Origin: Actinomycetota bacterium | Lineage (GTDB): Bacteria; Actinomycetota; Thermoleophilia; Gaiellales; Gaiellaceae | Length of the DNA stretch: 20,824 nt | Direction: 5' to 3' | Assembly: GCA_005883365.1 (NCBI GenBank) | Contig: VAXA01000126.1 | Coordinates: forward strand, 1 to 20,824 | Shown here: positions 7,673 to 14,000 of the stretch, one piece after another | How positions within the stretch are numbered: the first letter of the stretch is position 1 | Layout of the letters: the number at the start of each line of letters is the position of its first letter | The notes under the pieces: generated by a model | Database searches by the model: none | The model's input: only the letters and a program-made list of their open reading frames with translations | Told to the model about the DNA's origin: nothing | Made by a program: the position numbers and the translations under genes

Positions 7673-8125
7673 ATGAGTGACGACAACATCTGGACGGACG
7701 AGTGGGACGAGGGCGAGGACTGGTCGGGCGGCGGGGGGAACGCAAAGCGGCTGCCGTACGCCGAGCGGCTCGGGGCTACCGTGTACGAGCTCGGGCCGGG
7801 CAACTTCGTCCCGTACCACTTCCACCACGCCTCCGAGGAGATGCTCGTGGTCCTCGACGGCGAGATGACGATGAAAACCGAGGACGGCGAGCGGCACGTG
7901 CGGCACGGCGAGGTCGTGATCTTCCCGGTCGGGCCTGTCGGCGCGCACGGCTTCCGCATCGAGGGCGACGGACGCTGCCGCTACCTGATGGCCTCGTCCT
8001 GGCAGACGCCCGAGGTCGCCGAGTACCCCGAGTTGGGGCAGATCACCGCGCAAGCCCCAACTGGTTCGCAGACGGGCGATCGGCTCTGGCTCATCTATGA
8101 CGTGCCCAAGCAAGACGATGGCTGA
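7673..8125 (+). CDS. Cupin-domain protein
   Basis: A 150-residue single-domain cupin, a small metal-binding beta barrel. Cupin motif 1 is complete: G43, H49, H51, E56, G63 in the G(x5)HxH(x4)E(x6)G spacing (VPYHFHHASEEMLVVLDG). Motif 2 has G79, P85, G87 and H92 (HGEVVIFPVGPVGAHGF), with the usual final Asn replaced. The three His and one Glu suggest a bound metal. The N-terminal 20 residues are acidic and Trp-rich (DNIWTDEWDEGEDW) and probably disordered. Function is unassigned; such proteins include isomerases, dioxygenases and sugar-binding proteins. The stop overlaps the HIT gene start by eight bases, so the two are probably translated together. It is divergent from the methyltransferase gene. 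Confidence 0.88.
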   Translation: MSDDNIWTDEWDEGEDWSGGGGNAKRLPYAERLGATVYELGPGNFVPYHFHHASEEMLVVLDGEMTMKTEDGERHVRHGEVVIFPVGPVGAHGFRIEGDGRCRYLMASSWQTPEVAEYPELGQITAQAPTGSQTGDRLWLIYDVPKQDDG

Positions 8126-8570
8126 CGCCTGCGTCTTCTGCGACCGCGAGCTTCTCCGGAGCGAGGCGGAGGTCTATCTCGAGAACGAGCACTGCGTCTA
8201 TGCCTCGACGCGGGACGCGCGCGACCCGCCGGACATCCTCCCCGGCTGCGGGGTCATCGTTCCCATCGAGCACCGCGGTTCTCCGTTCGACTTCACGGCG
8301 GAGCAGTGGGCGGCGACGCACGAGCTCCTCCTGCAGGCGAAGGCCGCCTGGGACGAGCGGCTGGCGCCGGATGGCTACACGCTGATCTGGAACTGCACGC
8401 CCGCGGGAGGCCAGGAGACGCCGCACGCGCACCTCCACGTGATCCCTCGCTTCGACGACGAGCCGCTGTCCGGCGCCGGCGGCCGCTCGGCGATCAAGGT
8501 TCCGGAGAACCGCCGCCCCGACCCCTTCGCGCCCGGCCACGGGCGGGCGCGCTCGCTCGGGCGGAGCTGA
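8118..8570 (+). CDS. HIT family protein (histidine triad hydrolase/transferase)
   Basis: A 150-residue HIT-fold protein. The histidine triad HAHLH (103-107, in ETPHAHLHVIPRF) provides the nucleophilic histidine used to hydrolyse or transfer nucleoside monophosphates from dinucleotides or phosphoramidates. CVFC at 5-8 is the N-terminal Cys pair that, in many HIT proteins, helps form a zinc site. GCGVIVPIEHRGSPFD matches the usual 'G-x-x-x-[IV]-P-x-x-H' strand. The ATG at 8118 lies inside the end of the cupin gene (eight-base overlap), supporting coupling. The gene ends at 8570 and rpmB, on the other strand, ends at 8571, so there is no room for a terminator between the converging genes. The substrate is unknown. 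Confidence 0.92.
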   Translation: MADACVFCDRELLRSEAEVYLENEHCVYASTRDARDPPDILPGCGVIVPIEHRGSPFDFTAEQWAATHELLLQAKAAWDERLAPDGYTLIWNCTPAGGQETPHAHLHVIPRFDDEPLSGAGGRSAIKVPENRRPDPFAPGHGRARSLGRS

Positions 8571-8762
8571 CTAGAGGGCCTTCTGGACCTTGCCGGCCTT
8601 GAGGCAGCGCGTGCAGACGTACGCGCGCGTCGCCTTCCCGCCGAGCACGACGCGGACGCGCTGCAGGTTCGGGTCGAAGCGCCGCTTCGTCGCCACCATC
8701 GAATGGCTCCGGTGGTTACCGAAGCCGGGCTTCTTGCCGCAGATAGCGCAGACCTTCGACAT
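8571..8762 (-). CDS. rpmB: 50S ribosomal protein L28
   Basis: A complete 63-residue L28, a late-assembling protein of the large ribosomal subunit. It opens [21 protein letters not shown], has the conserved [10 protein letters not shown] segment at 25-34, and ends with [12 protein letters not shown]. It is the zinc-binding form with two CxxC pairs (C5/C8 and C50/C53), not the zinc-free paralogue that some actinobacteria use under zinc starvation. The gene stands alone on the minus strand with 235 bases between it and ribH, so it probably has its own promoter. A TACACT hexamer nine bases before the ATG fits a very short leader. Confidence 0.97.
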   Translation of the reverse strand: MSKVCAICGKKPGFGNHRSHSMVATKRRFDPNLQRVRVVLGGKATRAYVCTRCLKAGKVQKAL

Positions 8763-8771
8763 CGGCGGCGG

Positions 8772-8777
8772 AGTGTA
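8772..8777 (-). promoter_or_regulatory. Candidate -10 element for rpmB
   Basis: On the minus strand TACACT matches the TAnnnT actinobacterial -10 pattern and ends nine bases before the rpmB ATG. This would give a leader of about two bases, in keeping with the absence of a Shine-Dalgarno. No convincing -35 is seen. Confidence 0.35.
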
Positions 8778-8807
8778 GCCGAGGAGGTGCGCGGCTCGGC
8801 CCGGCAG

Positions 8808-8840
8808 GACACGTCCTGGTGCCAGGCACCGGGACGTGTC
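8808..8840. repeat. REP-like palindrome, copy 1 (ribH-rpmB gap)
   Basis: A 33-base inverted repeat with 16-base arms around the single base A8824. Fifteen of 16 positions pair perfectly and one is a G-T wobble, so it would fold into a very stable hairpin on either strand. The core is GGTGCC-A-GGCACC flanked by GACACGTCC and GGGACGTGTC. It lies downstream of ribH and just upstream of rpmB. There is no T-run, so it is not a classical intrinsic terminator; repetitive extragenic palindrome is the better description. Confidence 0.75.
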
Positions 8841-8910
8841 GGCGACGGACCTATCGACCTGGGATTCGGCAGCAAATGGTCGCGTTCTCGACGCGCACCT
8901 GTTCCCTCGA

Positions 8911-8943
8911 GCCACGTCCTGGTGCCTGGCACCGAGACGGGTT
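8911..8943. repeat. REP-like palindrome, copy 2 (ribH-rpmB gap)
   Basis: A second, imperfect copy centred on T8927, 103 bases from the first. It shares CACGTCCTGGTGCC-(A/T)-GGCACCG-(G/A)-GACG with copy 1. The inner six pairs are intact; the outer stem has a wobble and a few mismatches. The two copies with about 70 bases between them resemble a REP doublet (REPIN-like unit). Confidence 0.7.
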
Positions 8944-8997
8944 CGCTGAGGACGCATCTCATTACGGCCGCTTCGCCCTCGAAGGGAGGCCCGCTCG

Positions 8998-9744
8998 CTA
9001 TCCGCGGGCTTGCTCGCGGACCTGCGAAAAGAGGTCGGCCATCTCGAGGGCGGCGCGCGCCGCGTCTGCGCCCTTGTCGACGCGGGCCTCCGCCTGCTCG
9101 GCCGTGTCCACCGTCAGCACGCCGAACGCGACGGGCACGCCCGTCTCGAGGCCGGCGAGCTGGAGGCCCGACGCCGCCTCGCCCGCCACGTACTCGAAGT
9201 GGGCTGTCTCCCCGCGCACCACGCAGCCGAGGGCGACGACGCACGAGTAGCGGCGCGTCTTCGCGAGCGCCATCGCGCCGATCGGGAGCTCGAACGCGCC
9301 CGGCACCGGCATCACGGTGACCCGCTCCTCGGGAACGCCGGCCGCCGCGAGCGCTTCGAGCGCCGACTCGAGGAGCCGGTTCGAGATCTCGCCGTTGAAG
9401 CGGGAGACGACGACGCCGACCGTGCGGTCGGCTCCCGAGGGGGATCCCTCGAGGACGGCGACTCCGTCCGGGATGTCGAGCTCGCCGGGAATGTGTCCCG
9501 CGGGCGCGACCTCCGGCTCCTCCTCCTCGGCTTCGGGCTCAGGTTCGGACTCAGGTTCGGGCTCGGGCTCGACCGTCGCCTCCGCGTCAGGCTCGGCCTC
9601 AGGCTTGGATTCCTCTTCCTGCGGCTCCTGCTCGCGCGGCTGCGGCCACCCGAGCGGCTCCGCGACCGGAGCCACGCCGTTCTGCGCGTCCTCCTGCTCG
9701 GCAGCCGGGGGCGACTCGCCCGGCCAGAACCCTCCTGAACTCAT
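8998..9744 (-). CDS. ribH: 6,7-dimethyl-8-ribityllumazine synthase with long acidic N-terminal extension
   Basis: A 248-residue lumazine synthase, which joins 3,4-dihydroxybutanone 4-phosphate with the ribityl-amino-uracil intermediate, the step before riboflavin. The normal core starts near residue 106: [18 protein letters not shown] (111-128), VPGAFELP (147-154), [16 protein letters not shown] with catalytic H182 (171-186), FGVLTVDT (207-214). Before it lie about 105 residues absent from ordinary 150-160-residue enzymes. They are rich in Glu and Pro, including an [20 protein letters not shown] run at 59-78, and probably disordered. The long start is supported because the ATG overlaps the ribBA stop as ATGA, and no ATG lies between it and the core. 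The enzyme normally forms pentamers or 60-mer shells, so the tail could decorate or limit assembly. It ends the rib operon. Confidence 0.95.
   Translation of the reverse strand: MSSGGFWPGESPPAAEQEDAQNGVAPVAEPLGWPQPREQEPQEEESKPEAEPDAEATVEPEPEPESEPEPEAEEEEPEVAPAGHIPGELDIPDGVAVLEGSPSGADRTVGVVVSRFNGEISNRLLESALEALAAAGVPEERVTVMPVPGAFELPIGAMALAKTRRYSCVVALGCVVRGETAHFEYVAGEAASGLQLAGLETGVPVAFGVLTVDTAEQAEARVDKGADAARAALEMADLFSQVREQARG
9529..9570 (-). repeat. Degenerate 6/12-base tandem repeat coding the Glu-Pro run of RibH
   Basis: On the plus strand the units read roughly ggttcggactca/ggttcgggctcg, repeated several times. They encode alternating Glu-Pro residues (about 59-72 of RibH). A slippage-prone in-frame repeat like this could vary in length between strains without breaking the frame. 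Confidence 0.6.
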
Positions 9745-10979
9745 TCGCCCTCCGGCTCGAACTTCAGATCCTGGTGGTGCAGCTTGTGTCCGAGCTTATC
9801 CCGCTTGGCGGCCAGATAGCGAACGTTCTCCGGGTGAGGCGGCACCTCGATCGGCACCTGCTCGGTCACCCTCAACCCGTAGGCCTCGACACCCGAGACC
9901 TTCTTGGGATTGTTCGTGAGCAACCGCATCGTCGTGATGCCGAGTTCGGCGAGGATCTGGTTGCCGATCCCCCATTCCCGCTCGTCGGCGGCGAAGCCGA
10001 GCGCGAGGTTCGCGTCGACCGTGTCGAGCCCCTGCTCCTGCAGCTCGTACGCCCTCAGCTTGTTGAGGAGGCCGATGCCGCGCCCCTCCTGCGCCATGTA
10101 GAGGAGGACGCCGCGGCCCTCGGCCGCGATCGCGGCGAGTGCGGCTTCGAGCTGCTCGCCGCAGTCGCAGCGGAGCGAGTGGAAGACGTCACCGGTGAGG
10201 CACTCCGAGTGGACGCGGACGAGCACGTCCTCACCGACCTCGCCCATGACGAGCGCGAGGTGCTCGCGCCCGGTGAGCGTCTCGCGGAACGCGGTCGCGG
10301 TGAAGAAGCCGTACTCCGTCGGCAGGCGCACGGAGACGACCCGCTCGACGAGCTTCTCCGTCCGCCGCCGGTACTCGATCAGGTCGGCGACGGTGATCAT
10401 CCGCAGCCCGTGCCGCTCGCAGTACGGCACGAGATCGGGGACGCGGGCCATCGTCCCGTCCTCGTTCATGATCTCGCACACCACGCCAGCCGGCACGAGA
10501 CCCGCGAGCCGGGCGAGGTCGACCGCCGCCTCCGTCTGGCCGGAGCGGACGAGGACCCCGCCGTCGCGCGCGCGCAGCGGAAAAACGTGGCCGGGCTGGA
10601 CGAGGTCGTGCGGCGTCGATGCGGGATCGATCGCGACGTGGATCGTGTGTGCGCGATCGGCCGCCGAGATGCCGGTCGTCACCCCTTCGCGCGCTTCGAC
10701 CGAGACGGTGAACGCGGTGCCGAGGCGCGCCTCGTTCCGCTGCGTCATGGGCTGGAGGCCGAGCTGCTCGCAACGGTCGCTCGTCAGGCAGAGGCAGATC
10801 AGGCCGCGCGCGTGCGTCGCCATGAAGTTGACGGCGTCGGCCGTAGCGAACTGCGCCGCGATGACGAGGTCGCCCTCGTTCTCGCGCTCGGGATCGTCGA
10901 CGACGACCACCATCTTCCCGTTCCGGATGTCCTCGACGGCTTCGTCGATCGATGCGAAGGGCGTGACCGTCGAGCTCAC
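9741..10979 (-). CDS. ribBA: Bifunctional DHBP synthase / GTP cyclohydrolase II
   Basis: A 412-residue fusion that makes both precursors of riboflavin. The N-terminal half (about 5-205) forms 3,4-dihydroxy-2-butanone 4-phosphate from ribulose-5-phosphate: DDPERENEGDLVIAA (28-42), THARGLICLCL (55-65), RLGTAFTVSVEA and GHVFPLRARDGGVLVRSGQTE (130-150). The C-terminal half opens GTP: the zinc ligands C260, C271 and C273 sit in SECLTGDVFHSLRCDCG, followed by YMAQEGRGIGLLNKLRAY (294-311) and LLTNNPKKV (353-361). Both active sites look complete. The GTG at 10979 overlaps the ribE stop as GTGA, and the stop overlaps ribH as ATGA. The C-terminal tail is typical in length. Confidence 0.97.
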   Translation of the reverse strand: MSSTVTPFASIDEAVEDIRNGKMVVVVDDPERENEGDLVIAAQFATADAVNFMATHARGLICLCLTSDRCEQLGLQPMTQRNEARLGTAFTVSVEAREGVTTGISAADRAHTIHVAIDPASTPHDLVQPGHVFPLRARDGGVLVRSGQTEAAVDLARLAGLVPAGVVCEIMNEDGTMARVPDLVPYCERHGLRMITVADLIEYRRRTEKLVERVVSVRLPTEYGFFTATAFRETLTGREHLALVMGEVGEDVLVRVHSECLTGDVFHSLRCDCGEQLEAALAAIAAEGRGVLLYMAQEGRGIGLLNKLRAYELQEQGLDTVDANLALGFAADEREWGIGNQILAELGITTMRLLTNNPKKVSGVEAYGLRVTEQVPIEVPPHPENVRYLAAKRDKLGHKLHHQDLKFEPEGE

Positions 10980-11560
10980 GGCAACCTCGCCGCGACGAGC
11001 CGCTCGACGACCTTGCCAAGCACGTCGGCTTCGAGGTTGACCGCGTCGCCCGCCTCGAGGCCGCCGAGGGTCGTCATCTCGAGTGTGTGTGGGATCAGCG
11101 CGACCTCGAAGCCCCGGGCATCGAGCGCGGCAATCGTCAGCGAGACGCCGTCGACCGCGATCGAGCCCTTCTCGATGGAGGAGCCGAGGACCGGCGCGGG
11201 CGCGTCGATCCACACGCGACGGCCGCCTCCTTCGGGTGCGACGGAACGTACCCGGCCGACGGCGTCGACGTGGCCCTGCACGACGTGGCCGCCGAGCGGG
11301 TCGCCCACGCGCAGCGACGGCTCGAGGTTCAGAGCGCCACCCGGCTCGAGCCGGCCGAGCGCCGTCCGCGCGAGCGTCTCGGGGACGACGTCGAACGCGA
11401 GCCGCTCGTCCTCCCTCTCGACAACGGTGAGGCAGACGCCGGCGACCGACACGGAATCGCCGATGGCGACGCCCGACGTCGTCTCGGGCGCGGTGACGAC
11501 GAGCCTCGAGCCCTCGAAGGCGACGACGGTTCCCAGCTCGCGGACGATGCCGGTGAACAT
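10976..11560 (-). CDS. ribE: Riboflavin synthase alpha chain
   Basis: A 194-residue riboflavin synthase, which dismutates two lumazine molecules into riboflavin and a pyrimidine recycled by RibH. It has the expected two repeated beta-barrel halves. The first begins MFTGIVRELGTV and includes GDSVSVAGVCLTVV (34-47). The second includes GGHVVQGHVDAVGRV (about 92-106) and KGSIAVDGVSLTIA (about 134-147). The MFTGIV start is nearly invariant in the family, fixing the ATG. The stop overlaps ribBA as GTGA. A 32-base gap separates it from the unknown gene upstream and contains a possible -10 (TACGCT) six bases before the ATG, so an internal promoter is possible. The symbol follows the ribE/ribC naming used for the alpha subunit. 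Confidence 0.96.
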   Translation of the reverse strand: MFTGIVRELGTVVAFEGSRLVVTAPETTSGVAIGDSVSVAGVCLTVVEREDERLAFDVVPETLARTALGRLEPGGALNLEPSLRVGDPLGGHVVQGHVDAVGRVRSVAPEGGGRRVWIDAPAPVLGSSIEKGSIAVDGVSLTIAALDARGFEVALIPHTLEMTTLGGLEAGDAVNLEADVLGKVVERLVAARLP

Positions 11561-11566
11561 GCGGTT

Positions 11567-11572
11567 AGCGTA
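11567..11572 (-). promoter_or_regulatory. Possible internal -10 element before ribE
   Basis: On the minus strand TACGCT (TAnnnT pattern) ends six bases before the ribE ATG, the spacing of a leaderless start. There is no Shine-Dalgarno. This could let ribE-ribBA-ribH be expressed apart from rpe-ribD, but the motif is short and could be chance. Confidence 0.25.
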
Positions 11573-11592
11573 GTCGGAGGGCTTTGGCCGAC

Positions 11593-12207
11593 TCAGGCCG
11601 GGGCCGCGAGCGCGAGGAGTGCCGCGAGTGCGGCGAGCTTCTGGTCCTCCGCCCACGGAGCTCCGACCTCGCGCCGCAGGTCGCCGATGCGCCGCTTCAG
11701 CTCTTCCACTGAGACGCCGAGCGACCAGCATGCTTCGTCCCAAATCGACGCGCGCGCGACGGCGATCGGGTCGAGCCCAGAGGCCTGCGCACCGTCGAGC
11801 AACGCCTCCTGGTACAGGCGGCCCTCGGCCGCGTGCGCGAGAGCATGCGACGCAAGGATCGACTCGAGCGGGACGGCAGCCGAGAGGTTGCCGACGACCA
11901 CCCCGCAGCGGCGCACGAGCAGGCCGGCGTCGCCGGCCTGCCGTATCGCGCTTCCGAGCGCGGCGGCCGCGCGTTCCGTTGCGATCCCTTCAGCAGTGGT
12001 GACTCGTGCCGCAGCCTCGGCCAGTTGCAGTCCGCGGGAACGCTGGTACACGGCGCGCGGGACGCCGCCAGCCGGGTCGGCGAGCTCGATGCGGTGTCGA
12101 GCGACCACGTCCAGGTGTGCAGCGTCGCCGGCGATGACGACGAGCGCAGCCCAGCCGGTGTGGGCGCGACATCCGACGGCGGCGAGTCTCCTCGGCGGAG
12201 CGTTCAA
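11593..12207 (-). CDS. Hypothetical protein inside the riboflavin operon
   Basis: A 204-residue protein I do not recognise. The TTG start overlaps the ribD stop as TTGA, so it is translated with ribD. Visible parts: an N-terminal strand-turn-strand (LAAVGCRAHTGWAALVVI, residues 8-25), another strand LDVVARHRIEL, and an Ala-rich helix. A conserved-looking segment follows, ESILASHALAHAAEGRLYQEAL, at about 115-136. The C-terminal helix holds PWAEDQKLAALAALLAL (184-200). There is no signal peptide, membrane segment or metal motif. The order of strands and the Asp-containing last helix loosely recall the RNase H/RuvC fold, with the first catalytic Asp position apparently not Asp; this is only a topological impression. 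Its place in the operon suggests a riboflavin-linked or regulatory role, but coupling alone does not prove it. Confidence 0.75.
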   Translation of the reverse strand: MNAPPRRLAAVGCRAHTGWAALVVIAGDAAHLDVVARHRIELADPAGGVPRAVYQRSRGLQLAEAAARVTTAEGIATERAAAALGSAIRQAGDAGLLVRRCGVVVGNLSAAVPLESILASHALAHAAEGRLYQEALLDGAQASGLDPIAVARASIWDEACWSLGVSVEELKRRIGDLRREVGAPWAEDQKLAALAALLALAAPA

Positions 12208-13148
12208 GGCTCGTGTAGGTAACCCTCGACGAGCACGTCTTCGCCCGAGGGCTCGGCGCGCAGGTGGAGGAGCTCGAGCGGCGTGTCGAGGTCGCCGAGT
12301 ACGCGAGGGCCCCCGCCGGCGAGGACGGGGGCGATGAAGAAAAGCAGCTTGTCGACGAAGCCTGCGTCGAGGAACGCCGTCGCCAGCGTAGGGCCACCCT
12401 CGAGCAGGAGTGACTGGACGCCTTCGGCAGCAAGCGCGCGCACCTCCTCCTCGAGCGGGCCGCCGCGCAGCTCGAGCTCGGACCCTTCCGGCAGCGGGCC
12501 GTGCCCGAAAGCGAGTCGCCGAGGCTGCCGCACGGCTCCCACCTCGCGGGCGTCGAGGCGCGGAGCATCCGCCCGCACCGTGCCCATCCCGACCGCGACG
12601 GCGTCGGAGGCCGCGCGCAGCTCGTGCACCCTCCGCCGCGACTCCTCGCCCGACACCCAGCGGCGGCCGGGCACGGCGACGCTGCCGTCGAGCGTCAGCG
12701 CCGCCTTGTACGTGACGAACGGACGCTCAAGCGACTTCCAGACGCGCCACGCCTCGTTCTGCCTGCGCGCGGCAAGGTCGTCGAGGAGCTCGACCTCGAT
12801 CCCCGCGCCGCGGAGGCGCTCGAGGCCGCGACCGTCGACGAGCGGGTTCGGATCGCGCGCGCCGACGACGACGCGCGCGACTCCGGCGGCGACGACGGCG
12901 TCGGCGCATGGAGGCGTCCTCCCGTGATGGGAGCACGGCTCGAGGGTCACGTAAAGCGTTGCGCCGCGCGCCGCGTCGTCGGCCTGCTCGAGCGCGATCA
13001 CCTCGGCGTGGCGGACGCCCTCGTACTCGTACCAGCCCTCTCCCACGACCTCTCCGTCGCGCACGACGACGGCGCCGACGAGGGGATGGTCGCCGGTCTT
13101 GCCCCGCCCGCGCTCGGCGAGCTCGATCGCGCGCTCGAACAGATTCAC
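12204..13148 (-). CDS. ribD: Bifunctional pyrimidine deaminase/reductase RibD
   Basis: A 314-residue enzyme for the second and third steps of the GTP branch of riboflavin synthesis. The N-terminal cytidine-deaminase-like domain binds zinc through H47 (VRHAEV, with catalytic E49), C72 and C81 (LEPCSHHGRTPPCADAV). The C-terminal reductase domain starts near 143 (FVTYKAALTLDGSVA) and contains RRWVSGEESRRRVHELRA and LLLEGGPTLATAFLD, typical of the NADPH-dependent DHFR-like fold. The usual PNPxVG near the N-terminus is GDHPLVGAV here, a small deviation. The GTG start overlaps the rpe stop as GTGA, and the stop overlaps the unknown gene as TTGA. Length is slightly below the usual 360, mostly in reductase loops. 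Confidence 0.96.
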   Translation of the reverse strand: MNLFERAIELAERGRGKTGDHPLVGAVVVRDGEVVGEGWYEYEGVRHAEVIALEQADDAARGATLYVTLEPCSHHGRTPPCADAVVAAGVARVVVGARDPNPLVDGRGLERLRGAGIEVELLDDLAARRQNEAWRVWKSLERPFVTYKAALTLDGSVAVPGRRWVSGEESRRRVHELRAASDAVAVGMGTVRADAPRLDAREVGAVRQPRRLAFGHGPLPEGSELELRGGPLEEEVRALAAEGVQSLLLEGGPTLATAFLDAGFVDKLLFFIAPVLAGGGPRVLGDLDTPLELLHLRAEPSGEDVLVEGYLHEP

Positions 13149-13822
13149 GTCACGGCCTGGACGAGGCTGCGGTACGCGTCCGGCAGATCCTCACCTCCGA
13201 AGATCGCCGAGCCGGCGACGAGGAGGTTCGCACCGGCCGCGTGCGCGGCGCCGATGGTCTCGTGGTCGATCCCGCCGTCGACCTGGACGTTGACGCGCTC
13301 GGGGAGGGCCGCGCGCAGCCTCCGGATCCGGTCGACCGCGTCCGGCATGAACTTCTGGCCGCTGTAGCCGGGATGGATGCTCATGCAGAGGACGAGGTCG
13401 GCGTCGGCCGCCGCGGACGCCACGTCCACCGGCTCGCTCTCGGGGTTGAAGGCGACGCCGACCTGGAGCCCGTGCTCCCGCGCGGCGGCGATCGTGCCGG
13501 CCACGTCGTCGACGACCTCGTAGTGGAAGGTGGCGCTGTCTCCGCCCGCGCGCGCGATCTGCGGGAAGTGGCGCAGGGGGTTGTCCACCATCAGATGGCA
13601 GTCGAGCACGCCGCCGGCCTGGTGTACGAGCGGCGCGATCGAGGCGAGGACGACGGGCCCGATCGTGATGGGCTCGACGAAGTGTCCGTCGCCGACGTCG
13701 AAGTGGAAGACGCGGCAGCCGGCGCCGAGCAGCTCGTCGATCTGCGCGCCGAGCCGCGCGAAGTCCGCCGCATAGAGCGACGGCTCGACCTCGACCGTCC
13801 CGATCCATTCCCGCCAGGCCAT
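13145..13822 (-). CDS. rpe: Ribulose-phosphate 3-epimerase
   Basis: A 225-residue TIM-barrel enzyme interconverting ribulose-5-phosphate and xylulose-5-phosphate. Active-site features are EPSLYAADF (13-21), the metal ligands H40 and D42 in FHFDVGDGHFVEP, H76 in CHLMVDNP, and D182 in VQVDGGI, which also serves in catalysis. The flexible loop is MSIHPGYSGQKFMPD, where most family members have MxVNPGFGGQxFI, so this is a somewhat divergent branch. The ATG at 13822 gives a normal length; upstream is a 178-base gap. Rpe heads the riboflavin operon, overlapping ribD as GTGA. This makes sense because ribulose-5-phosphate is the substrate of RibBA, though rpe also serves the pentose phosphate pathway. 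Confidence 0.95.
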   Translation of the reverse strand: MAWREWIGTVEVEPSLYAADFARLGAQIDELLGAGCRVFHFDVGDGHFVEPITIGPVVLASIAPLVHQAGGVLDCHLMVDNPLRHFPQIARAGGDSATFHYEVVDDVAGTIAAAREHGLQVGVAFNPESEPVDVASAAADADLVLCMSIHPGYSGQKFMPDAVDRIRRLRAALPERVNVQVDGGIDHETIGAAHAAGANLLVAGSAIFGGEDLPDAYRSLVQAVT

Positions 13823-13831
13823 TGCGCCGCG

Positions 13832-13837
13832 ATCGTA
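13832..13837 (-). promoter_or_regulatory. Candidate -10 element for the rpe-rib operon
   Basis: On the minus strand TACGAT (TAnnnT) ends nine bases before the rpe ATG, the same spacing as at rpmB. It would give a nearly leaderless mRNA. No -35 consensus is evident and no FMN riboswitch (RFN) consensus was recognised between here and rsmB. Confidence 0.35.
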
Positions 13838-13873
13838 CGCAGTCCAGACCGGCGGCAGCCATGCGCGACTGGC

Positions 13874-13900
13874 CACGTCCGGAACCTGGTTCCGGTCGTG
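13874..13900. repeat. REP-like palindrome upstream of rpe
   Basis: An inverted repeat with 13-base arms around T13887. The inner eight pairs are perfect (CCGGAACC-T-GGTTCCGG), then one T-T mismatch, then CACG/CGTG. It shares the flanking CACGTCC and the GGnnCC-n-GGnnCC core layout with the palindromes at 8808 and 8911, but has a different core. It lies in the 178-base rsmB-rpe gap. There is no T-tract, so it is not a standard terminator. Confidence 0.6.
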
Positions 13901-13965
13901 TCTCGACGTGACGTGTCCGTAGCGGAGGGAAGGCGGACGAAATCCCTGCTCGTGCGGGGAAGCGT

Positions 13966-13980
13966 GGCAGCGTGAGGAGG
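13966..13980. repeat. 15-base direct repeat beside rsmB 3' end, copy A
   Basis: The plus-strand sequence ggcagcgtgaggagg recurs exactly at 14053-14067 inside the rsmB coding end, 87 bases away. The bases beyond it keep weak similarity on the minus strand, as if the rsmB 3' end had been partly duplicated and decayed. Short, so chance or a repeated amino-acid context cannot be excluded. Confidence 0.4.
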
Positions 13981-14000
13981 GACCCCGCGGAAGTGAGGCG

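Noticed and set aside
8808..8943. Intrinsic terminators for ribH
   Set aside because: The hairpins are strong but neither is followed by a T-tract on either strand; REP-like repeats fit better.
8819..9250. 143-codon plus-strand ORF over the REP pair and ribH end
   Set aside because: It runs through the palindromes and antisense to ribH; composition and lack of motifs indicate a shadow.
9774..11573. 599-codon plus-strand open frame opposite ribBA and ribE
   Set aside because: Shadow ORF; the minus strand carries complete RibBA and RibE with all catalytic residues.
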